NCBI RefSeq assembly: GCF_016706325.1
Contig: NZ_JADJJX010000001.1
Location: 186,001-250,000, forward strand
Reading direction: 5' to 3'
DNA length: 64,000 bases
Source of the DNA: Methanothrix sp.
Lineage (GTDB): Archaea > Halobacteriota > Methanosarcinia > Methanotrichales > Methanotrichaceae
Shown here: piece after piece, positions 58,730 to 64,000 of the stretch
Numbering within the stretch: position 1 is the first letter of the stretch
How the letters are laid out: every line of letters begins with the position of its first letter
Translations under genes and position numbers: made by a program
Notes under the pieces: model-generated
What the model saw: the letters and a program-made list of their open reading frames with translations, nothing else
What the model was told of the DNA's origin: nothing
Database searches by the model: none

Positions 58730-60025
58730 TCAGTCGATTATGGAGCCGATGCCAATTAGCCGCCACCTGGCGCCGATGCGCCTGCTCACAGCCACACGAT
58801 CCCCTTTATCTGCGCAGACCGGCCTTTTGAGCTGTACCTGGACCACGCCCCCCTCCCGGGCACTGGTCACCACCCCTACTGTGGTAGCGGTACCCACGTT
58901 CAGCATCAGAGGCTCGCTGGAATGGATGGGCTCGACACTGGATTCATCTGTAACTCCCACCACTCTCTCCAAGAGCTGCATGTTCATTGTGAATGTGCTC
59001 CGGATGGGGGGAAGCTTTCCCGGCTCCCCTGCCACCTGGCCCACCAGTGCATCGCTCTTGGTCATCGCCGGATCCAGTTGGGTGCCCACACCGATCAGGC
59101 CGCCGGGGGTGAGCTCCTCTTGGCTCTGTCTGCCTGCCAGGAGGGATACCACCTTGGTCTGGATTGGCACCCATTGCTTTCTGCCCTCATAATCCACCAG
59201 CCTGCCCGGACAGATCTCAATCTTATCGCCAACATGAAGAACCCCCTGGCTCAGGGAGCCGCCTATCACTCCTCCTTTGAGGGCCTCAGGTGCCGCTCCG
59301 GGGCGGTTGACATCAAAGGATCGGGCTATCTTCAGCAGGGCAGGCTTCTTGGTATCTCTTTCGGGGTTTGGAATATACTCCTCAATGGCCTTGATCACCA
59401 GATCGACATTCAGGTTCTGCTGAGCAGAGACGGGCACAATGGGCGCCTTCTCAGCCACAGTTCCCTTTATGAAGTCCTTGATCTGCTGGTAGTGCGCCAT
59501 CACCTCTTCCCTGGAGACCAGGTCGATCTTGTTCTGAACTATTACGATTTTGTCGATACCTGTTATGTCCAGGGCCATCAGGTGCTCTTTTGTCTGTGGC
59601 TGGGGGCAGGGCTCATTGGCGGAGATGACCAGCACTGCGCCATCCATGATCGCTGCTCCGCAGAGCATGGTGGCCATGAGGGTCTCATGCCCTGGAGAGT
59701 CGACGAAGGAGACAGTGCGCAGTATCTCAGTCTCGCTGCCACAGTGGGGGCACTTCTCCTCCACAGTAAAAGCATCCGGATCCGGGCAGTTGGGGCACTT
59801 TCTGAATGTGGCATCTGCATAGCCCAGACGGATGGAGATGCCTCTCTTGACCTCCTCGCTATGCTGGTCGGTCCAGCTTCCTGATAGCCCCCGGACAAGT
59901 GTGGTTTTGCCGTGATCGACATGTCCAACCATGCCGATATTGATCTCAGGCTTTCTGGAGGCAGGCGTCTTCACCTCTGTTTTTTGATCTGATTTCTCCT
60001 CAGATTTGATATCGGATTTTGCCAA
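58730..60025 (-). CDS. Translation initiation factor 2, gamma subunit
   Basis: The GTPase subunit of aIF2, which carries initiator Met-tRNA to the ribosome. The 431-residue protein starts at a TTG preceded by AAGGAGATC. It has the G1 motif GHVDHGKTTL, a zinc knuckle (CPNCPDPD ... CPHCG), G3 DSPGHETLM and G4 QNKIDLV, followed by the two beta-barrel domains (LDPAMTKSDALVGQV and RIGARWRLIGIG at the end). It heads the long operon to S27ae. Confidence 0.97.
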   Translation of the reverse strand: MAKSDIKSEEKSDQKTEVKTPASRKPEINIGMVGHVDHGKTTLVRGLSGSWTDQHSEEVKRGISIRLGYADATFRKCPNCPDPDAFTVEEKCPHCGSETEILRTVSFVDSPGHETLMATMLCGAAIMDGAVLVISANEPCPQPQTKEHLMALDITGIDKIVIVQNKIDLVSREEVMAHYQQIKDFIKGTVAEKAPIVPVSAQQNLNVDLVIKAIEEYIPNPERDTKKPALLKIARSFDVNRPGAAPEALKGGVIGGSLSQGVLHVGDKIEICPGRLVDYEGRKQWVPIQTKVVSLLAGRQSQEELTPGGLIGVGTQLDPAMTKSDALVGQVAGEPGKLPPIRSTFTMNMQLLERVVGVTDESSVEPIHSSEPLMLNVGTATTVGVVTSAREGGVVQVQLKRPVCADKGDRVAVSRRIGARWRLIGIGSIID

Positions 60026-60073
60026 ATTGAGATCTCCTTAAGGATTGTGATGATCAGGGCTTGATCATGCATT

Positions 60074-60086
60074 ACTGTATAAATAG
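60074..60086 (-). promoter_or_regulatory. TATA box for the aIF2-gamma operon
   Basis: CTATTTATACAG read on the minus strand about 50 bases upstream of the TTG start. It predicts a leader of about 25 bases. Confidence 0.55.
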
Positions 60087-60190
60087 TTCATGCCCTGTCC
60101 AAGAGTCCCTCCCCGCCCTCGGGATGGATTTGGCCTGTCAGCCTTCATAGCAGCCTCATCCTCCTTTCATCATCTCCCCATCCAGCCCCC

Positions 60191-60330
60191 CTCTAGCACC
60201 CCTTTAGCACCTCTAGCACCCCTTTAGCACCTCTAGCACCCCTTCAACACCTCTAGCACCCCTTCAACACCTCTAGCACCCCTTCAACACCTCTAGCACC
60301 CCTTCAACACCTCTAGCACCCCTTTATCAC
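60191..60330. repeat. 20-bp tandem repeat, seven units
   Basis: CTCTAGCACCCCTTCAACAC or its variant CTCTAGCACCCCTTTAGCAC repeats exactly every 20 bases from 60191 to 60330. The last unit runs into the 3' end of the beta-helix/chagasin gene. The array sits between that gene and the aIF2-gamma promoter, and could separate their transcription. Confidence 0.95.
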
Positions 60331-61301
60331 CCAGCGGATATATCCACCTGAAATGCTCGCTTGTCTGCTACGATGTTCTCCCAGGAACGTTTGTAGACGA
60401 AGTATATGGTGGTCCTGCCCGGGCGGAGGGGCTCGAAGAGATAGATCGAGCTGCCTTTGGCCCCAAGTGCCCGGGATGGGGGAACAGCATACTGAGTGCT
60501 TTTCAGGCTCAAGAGGGTGGAATCATAGTCCACATTCCAGTTGTAGCCGGTGGTGGGGTTAGCTGGGAGGGAGATCTCAAATACCTCTCCCACCTGCGCC
60601 GAGATGGTATCCACCTCCCGTTCTGATGCAGCAGCCTCATCTACAATCAGGTAGTGCCCAGCAGGCTGCATCAGTGGATGGTAGTCTATGTTCTCCTGGT
60701 TCAAAATCACAGGCTCATCGCCGATCCCGTCTCCATCCTTATCCTCTCCAGAGTAATCTGCCCAGTAATTGCCTAGAAAGCCCCGTTGCACCCGGCTGTT
60801 GTACTGATAGCTTATCATGTGGCTTGAGTTCCAAAGAGCCAGATCTTCCGGGCAGACGCTCCTTTTTCCCGGAAAGTCGTTCAGGTATATGGTGGCAGGA
60901 AGGACGACCTCCAGACTGCAGTCTGTCCTCTCCTCCTCAATGGCACTGCCCTGGGAGAAGTCAAAGCCTGAGATTACTGCACCCTGGGCGGCCAGGATCA
61001 CCCTCCCTTTCTCCGGATTGAGGATCGGCCTTCCACCGCCTGCCTCCCGGCCCAGAAGATTTACTGGCCGAGCCATTATAAAGGGCTCAGTGTAGATTCC
61101 GCCCTCCACGATGATCGTATCCAGAGGAGAGGCTTCAATCAAGGCCTCCTGGATGCTGATATTGCCGCAGCCCTGCGGACAGATCCGCATTGTCTGTGCT
61201 GATGCCACTGAAGGCGGAGCTAAGAGCACAAGAGAGAGCAGAAGGGAGAGCAGGAGAAGGGGAACCGATCCCCGGACAGACAGCCTTTTGTAATCGAGCA
61301 T
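60327..61301 (-). CDS. Secreted beta-helix protein with C-terminal chagasin-like domain
   Basis: The ATG at 61301 opens a signal peptide (VPLLLLSLLLSLVLLAPPS). Residues about 35-215 are a NosD/periplasmic copper-binding type beta-helix (SIQEALIEASPLDTIIVEGG, VNLLGREAGG, AVISGFDFSQG, LGNYWADYSGEDKDGDGIGD). Residues about 225-324 match the chagasin/I42 cysteine-protease inhibitor fold: AQVGEVFEISLPANPTTGYNW, GAKGSSIYLFEPLRPGRTTI and YKRSWENIVADKRAF, with the NPTTGY inhibitory loop kept. It may be a secreted inhibitor protecting surface proteins from papain-type proteases. The upstream part of the open frame (61302-61502) overlaps thiL and is not coding. Confidence 0.83.
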   Translation of the reverse strand: MLDYKRLSVRGSVPLLLLSLLLSLVLLAPPSVASAQTMRICPQGCGNISIQEALIEASPLDTIIVEGGIYTEPFIMARPVNLLGREAGGGRPILNPEKGRVILAAQGAVISGFDFSQGSAIEEERTDCSLEVVLPATIYLNDFPGKRSVCPEDLALWNSSHMISYQYNSRVQRGFLGNYWADYSGEDKDGDGIGDEPVILNQENIDYHPLMQPAGHYLIVDEAAASEREVDTISAQVGEVFEISLPANPTTGYNWNVDYDSTLLSLKSTQYAVPPSRALGAKGSSIYLFEPLRPGRTTIYFVYKRSWENIVADKRAFQVDISAG

Positions 61302-61370
61302 AACATTATTTAATGCATCTTTGAATCTTAATAGCTTTCGGAACTGGACGGGATCAGGGGGCAAGAGAGG

Positions 61371-62321
61371 ATGAAAGAGACTATTGGGGAGAGGGAATTG
61401 ATTCGGCGCATCTCTGTGATCCTGGGAGGGATCCAGCATGACGACTGCGCTGTTATCGATCTCGGGGAGAGGTACTTTGTGGCGAGCACTGATATGCTCC
61501 ACCAGAGGACGGACTTTCCCGATATCATGAACCCCTGGCAGATGGGCTGGATGGCAGTGGCAGTCAATCTGAGCGATATCGCCGCCATGGGAGCAGAACC
61601 GGCGGGATTGCTCATCGCCGCCGGTCTTCCACCAGAGGCGGACTGCTATTTCATCGATGAGCTATTCAGCGGCTTTGCCGACTGCGCTGCCCTTTATGGC
61701 ACCCGTGTTCTGGGGGGGGACACCGATAGCCACCAGGAATTGACCATCACCGGCACCTCTTTGGGCTTTGTGGAAAAGGAGTTGATCCTGCGCCGCCGGG
61801 GAGCGCAGGTGGGAGACCTTCTCTGCACCACCGGCTCCCTGGGCGCAGCCGGCGGAGGACTGTGGGCCTGGCAGAATGGCGTGGAAAGCGAGCTGATAAC
61901 CAGCCTTCTGGAACCCGAGCCCAGGCTGAAGGAGGGGCGGGCGCTGGCAAAGAGCAGAAGCGTCACCGCCATGATGGACAACAGCGATGGTCTGGCCCTC
62001 TCCCTCTCCGATCTCTCAGAGGTAAGCGGAGTGGGTTTTTCAGTCTTCCAGGATAAGCTGCCCCTGGCCCCGGGGCTGGTGGAGATGGTGGGAGAGGAGA
62101 TGGCCCTGCAGATGGCCCTTGGCGCAGGAGGGGACTTTGAGCTGGCATTCACCCTGCGCCCCTCGGGCCTGCAGGCGGCGCGGGAGGCCTGCAGCCTGAC
62201 GGTGATCGGCGAGGTGGTGGAGGAGGGAATCTGGATGGAAAGGGAGGGGGAGAGAAGAGAGATTGTGGGGAAGGGCTACGAGCACCGGATCGGCAACCAG
62301 GGGAATCAATTGCAGATTTGA
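61371..62321 (+). CDS. thiL: Thiamine-monophosphate kinase
   Basis: ThiL makes thiamine diphosphate, the cofactor of enzymes such as the IorA-like protein in this window. The 316-residue protein has GGIQHDDCAVIDLG (Mg-binding Asp pair), VASTDMLHQRTDF, AVAVNLSDIAAMGAEPAG, RVLGGDTDSHQELTITGTSLG and MDNSDGLALSLSDLS, all ThiL/PurM superfamily signatures. It is divergent from the beta-helix/chagasin gene with 69 bases between starts. Confidence 0.93.
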   Translation: MKETIGERELIRRISVILGGIQHDDCAVIDLGERYFVASTDMLHQRTDFPDIMNPWQMGWMAVAVNLSDIAAMGAEPAGLLIAAGLPPEADCYFIDELFSGFADCAALYGTRVLGGDTDSHQELTITGTSLGFVEKELILRRRGAQVGDLLCTTGSLGAAGGGLWAWQNGVESELITSLLEPEPRLKEGRALAKSRSVTAMMDNSDGLALSLSDLSEVSGVGFSVFQDKLPLAPGLVEMVGEEMALQMALGAGGDFELAFTLRPSGLQAAREACSLTVIGEVVEEGIWMEREGERREIVGKGYEHRIGNQGNQLQI

Positions 62322-62531
62322 TGTGATCCAATGACCATCACAGATCCTTATGCTGTCGCCGCTGCTTTTCAGGCAGGCACGGAAGCACTGATGGAGTACC
62401 TCTCCCCTCATCTCCTGACCTGCACATCCAGCACATCCTGCACATCCCCCCATGCTTGCCGGAAAACAATCCTTATTGCCTGAGGACGAGCTGGAGCAGA
62501 CAGAATGCTGAATGGAGCTGGAGTGAATCAT

Positions 62532-62768
62532 ATGGTGAAGATTGAGATCATGGGCACAAGCTGTGCCAAGTGCAAGAGCCTGCTCAAGAATGTGCAGAAG
62601 GCAGTGGAGGAATCGAGAAGTGATGCAGAGATCATCAAGGTGGATAGCATCCAGGAGATCATGGATCGGGGAGTGATGATGACACCAGCCCTTTATATAG
62701 ATGGAAAGTCGGTCTTGACAGGAAGAACGGCAACTGTGGAAGAGATCAAAAGGATGCTCAAGAGATGA
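62532..62768 (+). CDS. Small thioredoxin-like redox protein (CxxC)
   Basis: The 78-residue protein starts MVKIEIMGTSCAKCKSLLKN, with the CxxC active site at about residues 11-14, and continues DSIQEIMDRGVMMTPALYIDGK (cis-Pro loop). This is the TM0996/MTH895 redox-active-disulfide family. It is likely a cytoplasmic thiol-disulfide carrier or metal/sulfur-handling protein. It leads a cluster with a DGC protein and a rhodanese. Confidence 0.9.
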   Translation: MVKIEIMGTSCAKCKSLLKNVQKAVEESRSDAEIIKVDSIQEIMDRGVMMTPALYIDGKSVLTGRTATVEEIKRMLKR

Positions 62769-62777
62769 TCGGGAATT

Positions 62778-63206
62778 GTGGAATTGGCCAATGCAATGGT
62801 GTCACCAATGGATGATAAAGAGAGGTGCAGTTGCAGCTCCTCTGATGTGCGGGCGGTGGCCTGCTCTGGAGCCTGCAATGTCGGCCAGATCGCCAACCAG
62901 GCGGCTGTAAACCTATCAAATGAGGGTGTAGCAGGCTTCTTCTGCCTGGCGGCAGTGGCAGCTCACATAGAGGCAATGGTGAAGGCGGCACGAGAGGCAG
63001 AACTGATGATCTCCATTGACGGCTGTCCGATGAGATGTGCCGCCAGGACACTGCAGCATCTGCAGATAGATCCGGCCATACAGATCATTGTCACTGAGCT
63101 GGGCATAGAGAAGACCCAGGAGCTTGCGATCGACCGGGCGATCTGCTCTAGGGTGGTAGAGCGGGTGAAAGAGAAGCTCCATGAATCCTGGGGGTGGACT
63201 GGATGA
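62778..63206 (+). CDS. DGC-domain putative zinc-binding protein
   Basis: The 142-residue protein has RAVACSGACNVGQIANQAAV, FFCLAAVAAHIEAMVKAA and the SIDGCPMRCAARTL motif (D-G-C) that names the family, with five or more conserved cysteines likely to bind metal. The GTG at 62778 or the ATG at 62799 may be the start. The end overlaps the next ATG (ATGA). DGC proteins often accompany thioredoxin-like and sulfur-transfer proteins, as here. The role is unproven. Confidence 0.87.
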   Translation: MELANAMVSPMDDKERCSCSSSDVRAVACSGACNVGQIANQAAVNLSNEGVAGFFCLAAVAAHIEAMVKAAREAELMISIDGCPMRCAARTLQHLQIDPAIQIIVTELGIEKTQELAIDRAICSRVVERVKEKLHESWGWTG

Positions 63207-64000
63207 CCAAAGCCAGATCGATCCCGATCTTGATGGGCATCATCTGCGGGACGCTTCTCGCAGCCCTGCTCCTCATCCAGAGCGCTTCTGCCGGTGCGGA
63301 GTGCGCCTCTCTGGGAGGAGCGTGCGACGATTCCAGCGGCGGCTGGGATCCCATAGCCAAGTTGAATGAGATTGGCAATGTCACTGCCGCTCGAGAGCAG
63401 CCGGCTGGAACCAGCTGGCCCAAGAGATCACGCGAGATCCGCTGGGGGATGAACTCCTCCCAGGGCGGAGAGGATAGAGATGGCGGGGCCGTAGCACCGG
63501 CTGATAGCGCCCGGCTGGCAGAGGCAAATGAGACCGGAGATGCTCAGAATGTAGCTTTGGCAAGGATAGCAGAAAGAGAGATCAATATGACCCGCAGCCT
63601 CAAGGCGCGGGAGATGCTCTTGCCCCTGGATCAGCTCTCTGATGCTTATATTCTTCTAAATGTTAGCGAGAGTGCAGGTCGGGGTACAAGCAAGCATATT
63701 GAGGGCTCAGTGGCCATTCCCTATACGGAGTTCTTTGTTCAGCCTGGGGTGCTGAAGCCGGCAGATCAGATTGCCGGCATCCTGGGCCGGGCGGGGATCT
63801 CCAGGGAGGACTCTGTGCTCATCTACGGGGAATGTCTGCCCTGCGGCGGAGGGCCCTCGGTGGCCACCTACGTCTACTGGATGATGAAGGGCCTGGGCCA
63901 TGAGAATGTCACCGTCCTGGACGGCACAGCCGAGGACTGGGCGGCAGCAGGGGGAGCGACCTCAGAGATAGCGGCAGTCCTTCCAGAGGTGGATTACATG
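63203..64000 (+). CDS. Exported rhodanese-domain protein (3' end outside window)
   Basis: The frame starts at an ATGA overlap and stays open for 266 codons to the window edge. A signal peptide (ILMGIICGTLLAALLLIQSA, cleavage near ASAG) is followed by an unusual Ser/Gly/Glu/Arg-rich spacer of about 100 residues. Then a rhodanese domain begins: SDAYILLNVSESAGRGTSKH, HIEGSVAIPYTEFF, VLIYGECLPCGGGPSVATYVYW with the catalytic Cys retained, and GLGHENVTVLDGTAEDW. Rhodaneses transfer sulfane sulfur. Being exported, it may work on sulfur compounds at the cell surface. It may contain a second domain beyond the window. Confidence 0.85.
   Translation, partial: MTKARSIPILMGIICGTLLAALLLIQSASAGAECASLGGACDDSSGGWDPIAKLNEIGNVTAAREQPAGTSWPKRSREIRWGMNSSQGGEDRDGGAVAPADSARLAEANETGDAQNVALARIAEREINMTRSLKAREMLLPLDQLSDAYILLNVSESAGRGTSKHIEGSVAIPYTEFFVQPGVLKPADQIAGILGRAGISREDSVLIYGECLPCGGGPSVATYVYWMMKGLGHENVTVLDGTAEDWAAAGGATSEIAAVLPEVDYM

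Noticed and set aside
61302..61502. Upstream part of the chagasin gene frame
   Set aside because: It is antisense to the conserved ThiL start; the signal peptide at 61301 marks the true N-terminus.

Overview
The window is chromosomal DNA from a methanogenic euryarchaeon. Direct evidence is a methanogenesis marker protein 11 gene (45773-46672), methanofuran-type (mfnB, 11427-12131) and F430-type (cfbB-like, 22369-24009) cofactor genes, and a purely archaeal information-processing block: aIF2-gamma, Rpo7/Spt4, S24e, S27ae, MCM, DnaG-type primase, NMD3, Pth2 and TruD. Many exported proteins with N-glycosylation sequons, Pmp-like repeat proteins, CHAT/caspase/WD40 proteins and GTG/TTG starts fit Methanothrix (Methanosaeta)-like Methanosarcinales best. 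The genus is an inference; the methanogen assignment is firm.

Layout. 1-5.3 kb: partial DJ-1/PfpI protein, a degenerate TnpB, an exported protein, a DUF457 membrane hydrolase, a PaaK-like CoA ligase and a small Cys protein. 5.3-12.9 kb: Lhr helicase overlapped by a repeat-bearing winged-helix-like gene, exported SNase-like protein, EEP phosphohydrolase, Nudix hydrolase, MfnB and a HisA-like protein. 13-18.1 kb: accessory island with a large Pmp-repeat surface protein (frameshifted near its end), an IS200/IS605-type right-end relic, and a dead 1248-bp insertion sequence with inverted repeats and an 8-bp target duplication sitting in a DUF6516-like gene. 18.1-24 kb: LOG-like protein, small secreted proteins, glutamine cyclotransferase, two neighbouring secreted proteins with runs of N-x-T sequons, and cfbB. 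24-33.4 kb: DUF166-fumarase alpha/beta-DUF434 cluster, cupin phosphoglucose isomerase, UbiA prenyltransferase, CMD-DUF169 pair, CrtC/AttH-like protein and a formate/nitrite-type channel.

33.7-41.1 kb is the most unusual part. A caspase-like protease lies beside a CHAT protease fused (through frameshifts) to a STAND-type NTPase and 15 almost identical WD40 blades, next to a HicB-HicA toxin-antitoxin pair whose toxin is frameshifted. It has the architecture of an NLR-like death or anti-mobile-element system. The intact form must be confirmed because several one-base losses interrupt it.

41.4-64 kb is mostly core metabolism and information processing: NfnAB/SudAB-like subunits divergently arranged around palindromic repeats, an IorA-like protein coupled to Mmp11, TruD (frameshifted)-Pth2-DnaG, NMD3-DUF424-MCM, NfeD-slipin, then aIF2-gamma-PIN-Rpo7-Spt4-dephospho-CoA kinase-S24e-S27ae in a tightly overlapping string. 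It ends with a beta-helix/chagasin protein, ThiL, and a thioredoxin-like/DGC/rhodanese sulfur cluster running off the end.

Two window-wide traits stand out: short tandem repeats with many different unit lengths (9, 12, 15, 16, 18, 20, 22, 24, 28 bp), several inside genes; and single-base frameshifts in at least four genes between 35 and 47.5 kb. No tRNA, rRNA or CRISPR array was seen.
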